Assembly: GCA_013299105.1 (NCBI GenBank)
Contig: JAAFJY010000051.1
Coordinates: 1-32,987, forward strand
DNA from: Chitinophagales bacterium
GTDB taxonomy: Bacteria; Bacteroidota; Bacteroidia; Chitinophagales; Saprospiraceae
Direction: 5' to 3'
Length of the DNA stretch: 32,987 nt
Below the pieces are notes generated by a model. It ran no database searches, had not been told where the DNA came from, and saw nothing but the letters and a program-made list of their open reading frames with translations. Both the position numbers and the translations under genes were made by a program. Every line of letters starts with the position of its first letter. The first letter of the stretch is position 1. Shown piece by piece: positions 24,459 through 32,987 of this stretch.

Positions 24459-25703
24459 ATGAAAGTTGCAATACTTACCGTTGGCGATGAAATCCTGATT
24501 GGTCAGGTAGTCGATACCAACTCAGCCTGGATGGGTAAAACACTCAATTTGTCGGGTGCGCGAGTCGAGCGTATTGTGTCGGTGGGTGATACCCGCGAGG
24601 CTATTTTTGATGGTTTGAAAGAAGCCTTGCGCGGCACTGACGTGGTGTTGATGACCGGAGGCTTGGGACCCACCAAGGACGACATCACCAAAAAATGCCT
24701 GGCCGAGTTTTTCGGGGTAGAAATGGTTTTTCACCAGGAAACTTACGAGCGCATCGTCAAAATGTTTGAGGTCTGGGGGCGGCTGATCAATGAAGCGCAC
24801 CGCTTGCAGTGTTTCATGCCAGCGAATGCGGAGATTCTGACCAATCGCATGGGCACCGCGCCAGGCATGTGGTTCGAATACCGCAATCAGGTGGTGATTT
24901 CGATGCCTGGGGTACCTTATGAGATGCAATATTTGATGGACAATGAGGTTTTGCCGCGCCTGAAAAATCATTTTCCAGGGCAGCCGATTGCCCACCGTAC
25001 CATCTTAACGGTGGGTGAAGGCGAGAGCCAAATCGCCGAAAAACTGGAGGATTTTGAAGACAGCCTCCCTGAAAATTTCAAGCTGGCTTACCTACCCAAC
25101 CTGGGGCAAGTTCGATTGCGTTTGACTGGCGCAGGCTCCGATGCAAGCGAACTGGATAAGGTCCTGGACGAGCGGACCCAAGTGATCATCAATCGCCTCG
25201 GAGACCTTATATATGGTTACGGCGAAGATACTTTGGAGGCCGCGATAGGTCGCCTTTTGCAGGAGCGGGGCCTTACCTTGGCGACCGCTGAAAGCTGTAC
25301 GGGTGGTTATTTGGCCCACCGCATTACTTCAGTGCCGGGTTCATCCAATTATTTCCTGGGCTCGGTGATCAGTTACGCCAATGAGGTAAAAATGCAGGTT
25401 TTGGGTGTGCCATCCGAGATCCTGGAAACGGAAGGTGCCGTCAGCGAGGCCACCGTGAGGCACATGGCCGAGGGTTTGCTAAGAACCATCCCAGCCAGCA
25501 TTGGCATTTCGATTTCGGGCATTGCGGGGCCGGGTGGTGGCAGCGATACCAAGCCAGTAGGGCTGGTCTGGATGGGCATCAGCGATGGGAAAACCACCAA
25601 AACCTTTAGCATTCGAGCCGGAAAGGATCGCGAAAAAAACATCCAGTATTTTGGGGTTCATGCGCTAAACTTGATTCGTCGTTTTTTGCTGGGGAAGTTG
25701 TAG
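24459..25703 (+). CDS. cinA: CinA family protein (nicotinamide-nucleotide amidohydrolase-type)
   Basis: This 414-aa two-domain protein has an N-terminal MoaB/MogA-like (COG1058) domain at about 1-170 with TVGDEILIGQVVDTNS and MTGGLGPTKDDIT. The C-terminal PncC-type NMN amidohydrolase domain begins near residue 255 with LATAESCTGGYLAHRIT, containing the catalytic Ser/Thr region, and continues with GISISGIAGPGGG and KPVGLVW. CinA proteins hydrolyse ADP-ribose and deamidate NMN in NAD salvage; the competence link in the name is historical. It is cytoplasmic. The start fits the family and directly follows the hairpin at 24388-24438. Confidence 0.93.
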   Translation: MKVAILTVGDEILIGQVVDTNSAWMGKTLNLSGARVERIVSVGDTREAIFDGLKEALRGTDVVLMTGGLGPTKDDITKKCLAEFFGVEMVFHQETYERIVKMFEVWGRLINEAHRLQCFMPANAEILTNRMGTAPGMWFEYRNQVVISMPGVPYEMQYLMDNEVLPRLKNHFPGQPIAHRTILTVGEGESQIAEKLEDFEDSLPENFKLAYLPNLGQVRLRLTGAGSDASELDKVLDERTQVIINRLGDLIYGYGEDTLEAAIGRLLQERGLTLATAESCTGGYLAHRITSVPGSSNYFLGSVISYANEVKMQVLGVPSEILETEGAVSEATVRHMAEGLLRTIPASIGISISGIAGPGGGSDTKPVGLVWMGISDGKTTKTFSIRAGKDREKNIQYFGVHALNLIRRFLLGKL

Positions 25704-25756
25704 GGGAGTGCTCAATATGCTAAACCAGCACATATTTTGTACAAATCGCAAAAGGT

Positions 25757-25812
25757 TATTTTTTGAACCACAAAAGAGCCAAAAGGAACAAAAGAGCCAA
25801 AAGCACCCTACC
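25757..25812 (+). repeat. A-rich 'cacaaaag' repeat, copy 2
   Basis: tttttgaaccacaaaagagc followed by alternating caaaag/gaacaaaag units and caaaagcaccctacc resembles 1249-1294. Internally it is an imperfect tandem of agagccaaaag-like units. Confidence 0.5.
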
Positions 25813-25891
25813 GTCGGCGAGGGTCTTCTGGATATTGGAAAATTCACGCTTTTTTGCTTTTATTTTCAGCACTCTCACAGAAAAAAATAGA

Positions 25892-25899
25892 TAACTTTG
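25892..25899 (+). promoter_or_regulatory. Candidate -7 promoter element for the E2 gene
   Basis: TAACTTTG matches the Bacteroidota TAnnTTTG consensus. The nearest upstream TTTG (25853-25856) is 35 nt away, too far for the usual 19-nt spacing, so only the -7 element is supported. It would give a leader of roughly 150 nt. Confidence 0.4.
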
Positions 25900-26052
25900 C
25901 GGCGTTGATGGATAATGGTCCTCCGTTTCCCATCACACCTAACCAAGCTTTTTACCAAATTTCATTTGTGCATGCCCTTTTTTATTTGCACAAAACAAAA
26001 GAAATATCTGTTTGGGATCAAAAAACGAGACCAGCAGATTAGCAACACAACC

Positions 26053-27357
26053 ATGGCGCAATTTGAACTCATCATGCCCAAAATGGGCGAAAGCATCATG
26101 GAGGCTACCATCCTCAAATGGGTCAAACAAGAAGGGGACACGGTAGAACTGGACGAGACTGTGGTAGAAATTGCCACCGATAAAGTTGACTCCGAAGTAC
26201 CTTCGCCAGTTGCTGGTAAGATTACCAAGATTCTTTTTGCCGAAAACGATACCATAGCGATTGGAAAAACCATCGCTCTGATCGATACTACAGCTGCCGC
26301 TGGCGGCAATGGAGCTCAACTTATCACTGCTCCAGTAAAATCAGAGGTAGTGGAAGTAGCAGCCCCCTCTCCTCCCCCCCAACCTGCCGCTCAGACCAGT
26401 CAAGCGATACCAAGCGCCAAAAGTGATTCAGGCCGCTTTTATTCTCCCTTGGTACGCAACATTGCCAAGGAGGAAAACATCGCAGTACAAGAGCTAGATT
26501 CCATTGCAGGTACAGGCATGCACGGTCGAGTGACCAAAAAAGATATCCTGGACTACCTGCAAAATCGAGGCAAGGCAACTAGTACCCCAAGCGCCAGCCC
26601 AGCACCTACCCGCTCCAGCTTCACCCCACCAGCTGTCAGCACCGAAGGCAATGTGGAAATCGTAGAAATGGATCGGATGCGCCGCCTCATCGCTGACCAC
26701 ATGGTGATGTCGAAGCAAGTAAGCCCACACGTGACTTCCTTTGTGGAAGTAGATGTGACCAATCTGGTGCAGTGGCGCGATCGAATGAAGGATGAGTTTC
26801 AACAAAAGCACCGCGAAAAAATCACTTTTACCCCGATTTTTATCGAAGCTGTAGCTCGGGCGATCACTGATTTTCCGATGGTCAACGTTTCGGTAGATGG
26901 CACTAAAATCATTGTCAAAAAAGACATCAATATCGGCATGGCTGCGGCCCTGCCGACAGGAAACTTGATTGTACCAGTGATCAAAAACGCCGACCAACTG
27001 AACCTGGTGGGCTTAACCAAAGCCGTGAACGACCTGGCTGGCCGCGCCCGCAGTAACCAGCTCAAGCCCGAAGAAATCCAGGGCGGCACCTTCACGATGA
27101 CCAACGTGGGTACCTTTGGCAACGTGATGGGTACGCCGATCATCAATCAACCACAAGTAGCGATTTTAGCCGTAGGCGCTATTCGTAAAAAACCTGCGGT
27201 GGTGGAAACCGAATATGGCGATTTGATTGCCATTCGCCAAATGATGTTCATGTCCTTGTCATATGACCACCGGGTGGTAGATGGTTTCCTAGGGGGATCT
27301 TTTTTGCGCAAGATCGCCGATTACCTGGAGGCATTTGATCCGAAACGAGGCGTGTGA
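26053..27357 (+). CDS. 2-oxoacid dehydrogenase E2 (dihydrolipoamide acyltransferase)
   Basis: This 434-aa E2 core subunit has one N-terminal lipoyl domain (1-80) with the lipoyl lysine Lys44 in ATDKVDSEV, a proline/alanine/serine-rich linker and a peripheral subunit-binding domain (about 127-168, SPLVRNIAKEENI...GRVTKKDIL). A second Pro/Ser-rich linker and the catalytic acyltransferase domain follow, ending in SYDHRVVDG (His406, Asp410). It transfers acyl groups to CoA. Branched-chain, pyruvate and 2-oxoglutarate complexes cannot be told apart confidently. No E1 or E3 gene is adjacent. The ATG at 26053 (MAQFELIMPKMGESI) is the family start; the frame extends upstream to 25915 with unrelated sequence. 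Confidence 0.92.
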   Translation: MAQFELIMPKMGESIMEATILKWVKQEGDTVELDETVVEIATDKVDSEVPSPVAGKITKILFAENDTIAIGKTIALIDTTAAAGGNGAQLITAPVKSEVVEVAAPSPPPQPAAQTSQAIPSAKSDSGRFYSPLVRNIAKEENIAVQELDSIAGTGMHGRVTKKDILDYLQNRGKATSTPSASPAPTRSSFTPPAVSTEGNVEIVEMDRMRRLIADHMVMSKQVSPHVTSFVEVDVTNLVQWRDRMKDEFQQKHREKITFTPIFIEAVARAITDFPMVNVSVDGTKIIVKKDINIGMAAALPTGNLIVPVIKNADQLNLVGLTKAVNDLAGRARSNQLKPEEIQGGTFTMTNVGTFGNVMGTPIINQPQVAILAVGAIRKKPAVVETEYGDLIAIRQMMFMSLSYDHRVVDGFLGGSFLRKIADYLEAFDPKRGV

Positions 27358-27700
27358 TTTTAGTTGAGGAGTTGAGGAGCAGACCTTGTTCCACAATATG
27401 GTTGAGTCACCTCTGGTTTTTTATTGATCAAAAACCTGCTTTCTGCGCTTGAAATCGCATTTTTTGGCACATTATTTTGCATTTTACAGCAAAACAAGCA
27501 GCATTTTGCTATTTTTTTCGTTTTTTTGAGGGATTACAACCATTATAGTCGAGTATTTTCACATCAGTACTTATTATTACTGTTCTCAACTTTTGCACCC
27601 ATCCTGTGAACACTCATTCAATTCCTATTCGATTTGCTGAGGTAGAAGACCAACTTCCCACCAGCACCTGACTAGTTTTTTGACACTTAACCATAATTCT
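27358..27700. other. Intergenic region upstream of susC-like gene
   Basis: This 343-bp AT-rich region contains a small hairpin ggttttt...aaaaacc (27415-27436) that could end E2 transcription. I find no full TTG-N19-TAnnTTTG promoter and no gene. Near-matches such as TATTTTG (about 27471) are too weak to call. Confidence 0.45.
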
Positions 27701-30700
27701 ATGCGCAGCAAGTACACTCACTTGGCGTTGACCTTGTTTTGGCTGATGATCGGCTCGGCAAGTTTGTTGGCGCAGCGAAGTATTTCCGGCAAAGTAACCA
27801 ATGCAAGCGACGGCACCGGCCTTCCCGGCGTCACGATCGCTGTTTTGGGCACCAGCGCTGGTACTATTTCCGACGCAGAGGGCAATTTCAACCTCTCTAA
27901 TCTTCCTAATGAAGCCACTTTGGCCTTTTCTATGCTGGGTTTTGCCCCTCAAAACATCACCTTAGGGGCCAGTAATGTCATCAATGTTTCAATGGCTGAA
28001 GATGCCTTGACCCTGGGTGAAGTAACCATCACTGGTGCGTTTGGGATCAAACGTGATGCAAGAGGCTTGACCTACTCTGCACAAAAAGTGACCGCATCAG
28101 AGATTTTAGCAGCCAATGACCCTAACTTACTTGGCTCTTTGCAAGGAAGGGTTGCTGGAGCTTTGATCAACACTTCTTCGGGTGCGCCAGGGGCAGGGGT
28201 AAACATCGTTTTGCGCGGCATCAACTCTCTTGATCCAAGTGGCGACAACCAGCCCTTGATCGTAGTGGATGGGGTGATCATGAGCAATGCGACCAACGTG
28301 GGCAGTATCCTGCCTAGTGCTGGTTCCAACGCCTTTACCTCCAGTGAGCAGTTTTCAAACACCAACCGTTTGGCCGACATCAACCCCAACGATGTAGAAG
28401 ACCTCACCGTGCTAAAGGGGCCGGCAGCGACGGCTTTGTACGGTTCTTTGGCCCAAAATGGTGCCATAGTGATCACCACCAAAAAAGGAGTGGATGGCAA
28501 GTCAACGGTGCAGTTCACCTCTTCTTATGGCACCGATGAAATCAACAAATGGCCCGACATCCAGACCCAGTACCGCGAAGGCATCTCTGGTCGTATCCGC
28601 ATCAATGCCGACAACTCGGTGAACCCCACCAAGTTCCAAGATTATGGGCCACCGATCCGCGACAATCCAGTGTACAACAACTTCCGCAACCTGTTCACCA
28701 CAGGTAGTCGCATCCAAAACAACCTGAGCATCACGGGTGGCAACAAGGGTTTCAACTACCTGCTTTCGGGTGGTGCTTTTTCGCAAAACGGGATCGTACC
28801 CGAAACGGGTTTTGACCGCTACACTGGTCGTTTGAACGCGGGCTACACTGTCAACAAGTGGCTGAGTCTGAGCGGTGGGGTGGCTTATACCAACTCCAAT
28901 TCCAAAACGACCAATGGTGGTGACAAATCCGTGATTTCAGCCCTGAGTTACCACTCCAATACCTACGACGTAAACGACTACATCAACCCCAACGGCTCAA
29001 TTCGTTCTTATGCGGGAACGATCATCGACAATCCACGTTGGTTGGCCGAGTTTGCGCCTTATCGCTCGCGGGTAGACCGTTACTCCAGCCAGATTGCTGC
29101 GGACGCCAAAGTCAACTCCTGGTTGTCTTTCCGCTATCAGGTGGGCTTGGACCAATATACCGATGTACGCCGCTTTGAAATGCCCAATGGCACCGACGTA
29201 GGCTCACAAGTAGGCGGCTTTTTGTCGAACGAGAACTTCAGCTCCCGCATTTTGACCTCCAACTTGCTGGCCACCATCCAAAAGGATTTGGGGCAAAACC
29301 TAAAGTTGCGCTTTTTGGCAGGTAACAGCGTGATCGACAACCGCTATGAAAACGCGGGGTCGCGTGGAGAAGGCTTGGTAATTCCAGGTTTTTATGACAT
29401 CTCCAACGTGCGCAACGTCTTTTCCTTCTATGATTTTGCTCAAAGCCGCTTGGTAGGTGTTTTTGGTGATTTGAACCTCGATTACAAGGGCTTTGCTTAC
29501 TTCACTGCATCTGCTCGCAACGATTGGACCTCTACCCTACCCGCAGGCAATAATTCATTCTTCTACCCCTCGGTTGGAGCAGGATTCGTGTTCAGTGAAA
29601 TTCCTGGCTTGAAGATGCCTAGTTTCATTTCATATGGCAAAATCCGTGCTTCGTATGCCGAAACGGGTAAAGGTACCTCGCCCTACCGCGTAGGTTCCTA
29701 TTTTGAGGCCGCACCACGTCTGCCCTTTGGTCCATTGCGCAACCCACAAGACCCGACTTCAACTGACCCAATTCCAGGTTTCCGCCAGCGCATCAGCGTA
29801 GGCCGTGAGGATTTGCGCCCTGAGCGTACCCAAGGCTTGGAATATGGCGTTGAAATGATGTTCCTGAAGCGCCGCATTGGCTTTGATGTGACTTATTTTG
29901 ACCAAAAAACCATCGACCAGATTTTCCCGGTTCCGGTTTCTAACGCGTCTGGATACTCATCTGTGGTAACCAATGCGGGTACGATTCGCAACAAAGGCGT
30001 AGAAGTGAGCTTGAACTTAGTGCCTTTGAAGAACAAAAACTTCAATTGGGACCTGAAGATCAATTTTGCCCAATTGCGTGGTACTGTTGAATCGGTGGAT
30101 ACCAGCGTAGGAACAGTGACGGTATTTGACGGTGCCTGGATCGCCAGCCGCATGGTGCAGGGTGGTCGTGTGGGCGACTTGTATGGCTACAAGTTCCGCT
30201 ATGCAACCGATGGCCAGTTGCTGATAGGCACCGATGGTTACCCAATCGTGGACCAAAGCCGTTTGGTGCTTGCGGGCAATGCCATTCCTGATTTCACTAC
30301 AGCCTTGATCAATACTTTCACCTACAAAAACCTGTCCTTGAACTTCCAGTTTGAATGGCGCAAAGGTGGGGACGTATATGACATGGGCTTGCGCAACGCC
30401 ATCCGCAATGGTAACATACAACAAACCGAACGCCGCCACACCCAGGTCATTTTCAAAGGGGTGAAAGCAGATGGAACGGCAAATGCCACTCCGGTGGAAG
30501 TGGACGGCGACAACTTCTATCGCTCTACGGCTCGCTACAATGGTGCTTCTGAAATTTTGTTGCAAGATGGTTCTTGGCTGCGTTTGCGAGTAATTTCACT
30601 TGGATTTAGCATCCCTAAAAGTGCTTTACAGCGCACCCCATTTGCCGCTTTGACCCTCACGGCTACGGGCAACAACCTGTTTCTGAATACACCTTATGCT

Positions 30701-30817
30701 GGTTTCGACCCTGAATCCCTGCAAAATGGTGCAGGAAGCAATGCCTTTGGCTTTTCGGGTTTGACTACCCCAGCCGTGCGCTCTATGAACTTGGGGCTCA
30801 ATGTAACCTTCAAATAA
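27701..30817 (+). CDS. SusC/RagA-family TonB-linked outer-membrane protein
   Basis: This 1038-aa outer-membrane transporter has a signal peptide ending near LLAQ. A carboxypeptidase D-like regulatory domain follows (about 26-105, SISGKVTNASDGTGLPGVTI...SDAEGNFNLSNLP), then a TonB-box region (GEVTITGAF) and a plug with GRVAGALINTSSGAPG, VLRGINSL, PLIVVDGV and VEDLTVLKGPAATALYGS...GAIVITTKKG. A large beta-barrel completes it. SusC proteins import oligosaccharides or peptides together with a SusD lid lipoprotein, here the next gene 37 bp away. No glycoside hydrolase, peptidase or sigma/anti-sigma pair is visible in the window, so the nutrient cannot be guessed. ATG 27701 is preferred over a TTG at 27680. 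Confidence 0.93.
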   Translation: MRSKYTHLALTLFWLMIGSASLLAQRSISGKVTNASDGTGLPGVTIAVLGTSAGTISDAEGNFNLSNLPNEATLAFSMLGFAPQNITLGASNVINVSMAEDALTLGEVTITGAFGIKRDARGLTYSAQKVTASEILAANDPNLLGSLQGRVAGALINTSSGAPGAGVNIVLRGINSLDPSGDNQPLIVVDGVIMSNATNVGSILPSAGSNAFTSSEQFSNTNRLADINPNDVEDLTVLKGPAATALYGSLAQNGAIVITTKKGVDGKSTVQFTSSYGTDEINKWPDIQTQYREGISGRIRINADNSVNPTKFQDYGPPIRDNPVYNNFRNLFTTGSRIQNNLSITGGNKGFNYLLSGGAFSQNGIVPETGFDRYTGRLNAGYTVNKWLSLSGGVAYTNSNSKTTNGGDKSVISALSYHSNTYDVNDYINPNGSIRSYAGTIIDNPRWLAEFAPYRSRVDRYSSQIAADAKVNSWLSFRYQVGLDQYTDVRRFEMPNGTDVGSQVGGFLSNENFSSRILTSNLLATIQKDLGQNLKLRFLAGNSVIDNRYENAGSRGEGLVIPGFYDISNVRNVFSFYDFAQSRLVGVFGDLNLDYKGFAYFTASARNDWTSTLPAGNNSFFYPSVGAGFVFSEIPGLKMPSFISYGKIRASYAETGKGTSPYRVGSYFEAAPRLPFGPLRNPQDPTSTDPIPGFRQRISVGREDLRPERTQGLEYGVEMMFLKRRIGFDVTYFDQKTIDQIFPVPVSNASGYSSVVTNAGTIRNKGVEVSLNLVPLKNKNFNWDLKINFAQLRGTVESVDTSVGTVTVFDGAWIASRMVQGGRVGDLYGYKFRYATDGQLLIGTDGYPIVDQSRLVLAGNAIPDFTTALINTFTYKNLSLNFQFEWRKGGDVYDMGLRNAIRNGNIQQTERRHTQVIFKGVKADGTANATPVEVDGDNFYRSTARYNGASEILLQDGSWLRLRVISLGFSIPKSALQRTPFAALTLTATGNNLFLNTPYAGFDPESLQNGAGSNAFGFSGLTTPAVRSMNLGLNVTFK

Positions 30818-30854
30818 CTTTGCTTTGGTATATAAGGCAAAAAAGCATTTGAAC

Positions 30855-32330
30855 ATGAAATTCAATCGATCAAAAATAAGTCTGGCCGGACTTGCCCTGA
30901 GCCTCTTGGGATTCAGTGCTTGCTCCGATTACCTGGACATCAACAACGACCCTACGGCCATCAGCGACAGCCAAGTAACCATGGCGGCCCTCATGCCAAC
31001 GGTACTCGAAGCAACGGCTCAAGCCAATTACCAGCACGCTTTTAGCATTTGTCAGGTGGCCCAGCACATCAATGGGGTATCCGGTGGTGGGGTGAGTTCT
31101 CAAGCTGAATTCCGCATCGCCAGTGGCTGGAGCTTCAACTACCTCAGCGCAATGACCAATACCAATGCGCTGATCAAAAGGGCACAGGAATTGAATGCGC
31201 CGCATTATGCTGGCCTGGGCAAAATCTTGATGGCTTACAACCTACAAATGGCCACTGATGCCTGGGAAAACATTCCCTACAGCCAGGCTTTCAGCTTGAG
31301 TAACCTCAAGCCTGCTTACGACAGCCAGGAAAGCATTTATGGGACCATCAATCGCCTGTTGGATGAAGCCATTGTCGATCTGGGACAAACAACCTCAGGT
31401 TTTTCACCTGGAGCTGACGACCTCATTTTTAGGGGTGATCGCGCTCGTTGGCGCCGTACAGCTCAAGCCCTCAAAGCCAGGGTAGCCATGCACCTGAGCC
31501 TGAAAAGTGGTGGAGCCACTGCCGCGACCAATGCCTTGGCGGCCCTCACTGGCGGCGGCATGATCAGCAACGCCGATGATTGCCAGTTGGTGTTCAACAC
31601 CCGCAACCTCAACCCCTGGCATTCTGGGGTGGCGCTGGCCAACAACACTGGCAACGTAAGTGTGCGCCATTCTGCCCAACTAGCCGATGCAATGAACGGC
31701 ACTACTTTTGGGATTTGGGATCCTCGTTTACCCTTGATTGCAGGCCGACTGACCGCCAATGCGAGCGCTCGTACCTGGTTGGGCAACGAGCCTGGCACGG
31801 GTTTGGGTGGCAACATTGACCTGGTAGCGACTTCATGGCATTCACGCAACGTCTCGCCCATCCAGTTTGTGACTTTTGCCGAGCAAAAATTCATCCAAGC
31901 TGAGGCTGAGTTTTTGAAAAACAATGGCACGACTACGTCTAAAGGCACTACTGCTGCGGGTTACACTGCTTATTTGGATGGGGTACGCGCCAGTTTGGAC
32001 AAAATTGGGGTGGCCGATACGGCTAGAACCCGCTACCTGGGCTCCCCCATCGTAGCTCCGGGGGCGAGCAACCTTACCTTGGGCCACATCATGGTGGAAA
32101 AATGGAAGGCCATGTTCCTCAACCCTGAGGTTTGGGCTGATATGCGCCGCTGGGAATACAGTGCGGATGTGTACAAAGACCTGCAACTGCCCGCTGGCTT
32201 GAACCCTGAACTGGGTGGTAAATGGACCCAAAGGGCACAATATCCCGATGCTGAATTTACCCGCAACGGGCCGAATGCGACCAAAAATGTCAAGCCTTTG
32301 GCCGAACCCATGTGGGTGTTCAAAAAATGA
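30855..32330 (+). CDS. SusD/RagB-like nutrient-binding lipoprotein (SusD-like_2 type)
   Basis: This 491-aa surface lipoprotein has a signal peptide ending in a lipobox with Cys23 (LLGFSAC), followed by SDYLDINNDPTAISD, typical of the SusD-like_2 subgroup. The helical TPR-like fold is indicated by motifs such as YAGLGKILMAYNLQMATDAWENIPYSQAF and the C-terminal MVEKWKAMFLNPEVWADMRRW. It caps the SusC barrel encoded 37 bp upstream and binds the substrate on the cell surface. The ATG at 30855 begins at the signal peptide; the longer frame from 30825 starts without an ATG. Confidence 0.92.
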   Translation: MKFNRSKISLAGLALSLLGFSACSDYLDINNDPTAISDSQVTMAALMPTVLEATAQANYQHAFSICQVAQHINGVSGGGVSSQAEFRIASGWSFNYLSAMTNTNALIKRAQELNAPHYAGLGKILMAYNLQMATDAWENIPYSQAFSLSNLKPAYDSQESIYGTINRLLDEAIVDLGQTTSGFSPGADDLIFRGDRARWRRTAQALKARVAMHLSLKSGGATAATNALAALTGGGMISNADDCQLVFNTRNLNPWHSGVALANNTGNVSVRHSAQLADAMNGTTFGIWDPRLPLIAGRLTANASARTWLGNEPGTGLGGNIDLVATSWHSRNVSPIQFVTFAEQKFIQAEAEFLKNNGTTTSKGTTAAGYTAYLDGVRASLDKIGVADTARTRYLGSPIVAPGASNLTLGHIMVEKWKAMFLNPEVWADMRRWEYSADVYKDLQLPAGLNPELGGKWTQRAQYPDAEFTRNGPNATKNVKPLAEPMWVFKK

Positions 32331-32390
32331 TCTTCGTAATCGGATGAATGGCAGTTTGACCAAAACTTGCCGCATCCAAAAATGATTGCA

Positions 32391-32846
32391 ATGAAAATAC
32401 TACGCAATTTTTTCATTTTGCTCAGCTTCTTCGCCATCACGGCTTGTTACGAAGAGAAAGATTGGCTGGGTGACAATGCCGATTTTCAGGGCAAAGCGGT
32501 GCCTTCGATCTTCATGTATGTACTGGACTCTACCTTGTTCACCCCTGGCCGCACTGCTCGGGTGAACCTGGAATACTTTTGTACCGATGGCATCAAGGAA
32601 ATCAGGATTTACCAGCGCGTCGGTTCAGCTACGGCTGCCCGTGCCCTGGTGACTACTTTGCCCTACACGCCTGCTTTTTCCAAACTGAAGCAGCAGGATA
32701 CTTTGATTTACCAGTTTCCAATCCCAACGGGCAATGCCGCCAATACCCAAATCTTCATCGATGCGGAAGCGGTAAGCACCAAGGATGTGACCAAAGGCAG
32801 TTGGCAACCTACGGCTAGCTCGCGAAATTTCCGCACGCGAAGGTGA
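32391..32846 (+). CDS. Small putative surface lipoprotein of the SusCD operon
   Basis: This 151-aa protein has a lipoprotein signal ending at Cys19 (LLSFFAITAC), followed by YEEKDW, an acidic stretch resembling the surface-export signal of Bacteroidota lipoproteins. The rest looks like a beta-rich domain (VNLEYFCTDGIKEIRIYQRV), perhaps Ig-like, with no catalytic motif. I do not recognise the family. It is the third gene after SusC and SusD, 60 bp after SusD, a position often held by a surface ligand-binding protein, so that role is inferred. An ATG at 32382 is an alternative start. Confidence 0.75.
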   Translation: MKILRNFFILLSFFAITACYEEKDWLGDNADFQGKAVPSIFMYVLDSTLFTPGRTARVNLEYFCTDGIKEIRIYQRVGSATAARALVTTLPYTPAFSKLKQQDTLIYQFPIPTGNAANTQIFIDAEAVSTKDVTKGSWQPTASSRNFRTRR

Positions 32847-32866
32847 GTAGAAGTTGAAGGGTTTTA

Positions 32867-32914
32867 GACTTTGGACAGCACTCCCAGCTCAGTGGGTGCA
32901 CTGAGCGCAAAGTC
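32867..32914 (+). terminator. Two-tier hairpin after the SusCD operon
   Basis: An outer stem gactttg (32867-32873) / caaagtc (32908-32914) encloses a perfect inner hairpin gctcagtg-ggtg-cactgagc (32887-32906). A T-rich run begins near 32931. It lies 20 bp after the last stop and probably ends the operon. No gene start is evident in the remaining bases to the window edge. Confidence 0.55.
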
Positions 32915-32987
32915 GTGCTTTCATATGTTGTTTTTTTCTAATTATTAGCCTGACTTTTGGCCAATCTGATGTTTTTGATGTTCTTTT

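Larger units (their letters stand above)
25704..26052. other. Intergenic region upstream of the E2 gene
   Basis: This 349-bp region contains the A-rich repeat copy 2 (25757-25812) and a promoter -7 candidate (25892-25899). The coding frame is open back to 25915, but the sequence there is unlike E2 proteins, so I treat it as leader. Confidence 0.55.

Noticed and set aside
25915-26052. 46-residue N-terminal extension of the E2 protein
   Set aside because: Lipoyl domains start at the MAQFELIMPK motif, and the extension lies just after a promoter -7 candidate and has no family similarity.
27421-27609. Small plus-strand frame between the E2 and susC-like genes
   Set aside because: AT-rich sequence, no recognisable family and no usable start context; it is more likely untranslated leader.

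Overview
This 33-kb window looks like chromosomal DNA of a Bacteroidota bacterium, probably from the Saprospiria (Haliscomenobacter/Lewinella-like). That placement is inferred from a SusC/SusD pair, TonB-dependent receptors, DUF3526-type ABC-2 permeases, start codons without Shine-Dalgarno sequences, and -33 TTG / -7 TAnnTTTG promoters. No rRNA, tRNA, CRISPR array or intact insertion sequence was found.

Layout. (1) 1-1364 has no convincing gene. It holds dispersed intergenic repeats, including a long imperfect palindrome and one copy of a repeat that recurs inverted at 16.8 kb. (2) 1365-5954, minus strand: a six-gene metal-homeostasis operon encoding, in transcription order, a 70-aa unknown protein, a NiCoT-family transporter, a thioredoxin-like [2Fe-2S] protein, a COG0523 GTPase, a WD40 protein and a DinB-like protein. 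(3) 5955-6072: a nearly symmetric divergent promoter with two 19-bp Fur/Zur-type palindromes. Each palindrome overlaps the -33 element of one promoter and the -7 element of the other. (4) 6073-16069, plus strand: an ABC ATPase, two DUF3526 permeases, a ZigA/YciC-like COG0523 GTPase, a siderophore-type TonB receptor, and a second paralogous permease pair. Terminator-like hairpins bracket the receptor gene. (5) 16199-19148: a two-subunit periplasmic molybdenum hydroxylase of the isoquinoline 1-oxidoreductase type, with a dispersed repeat between the subunit genes. (6) 19738-22026, minus strand: a malic enzyme/phosphotransacetylase fusion. (7) 22342-27357, plus strand: aroE, overlapping proline dehydrogenase, cinA, and a 2-oxoacid dehydrogenase E2. 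(8) 27701-32846: SusC, a SusD-like lipoprotein and a small third lipoprotein, closed by a structured hairpin.

How it fits together. Regions 2-4 read as one metal-starvation regulon governed by a single bidirectional operator. The GTPases would act as metallochaperones, the TonB receptor would import a metal complex across the outer membrane, and the NiCoT protein would move a divalent metal across the inner membrane. The ABC-2 complexes would have an unknown export or envelope role. Zinc with a Zur-like regulator is the most economical reading, but the metal and the regulator are inferred and not shown by the sequence. The remaining genes are housekeeping metabolism plus one nutrient-uptake (Sus-like) operon.
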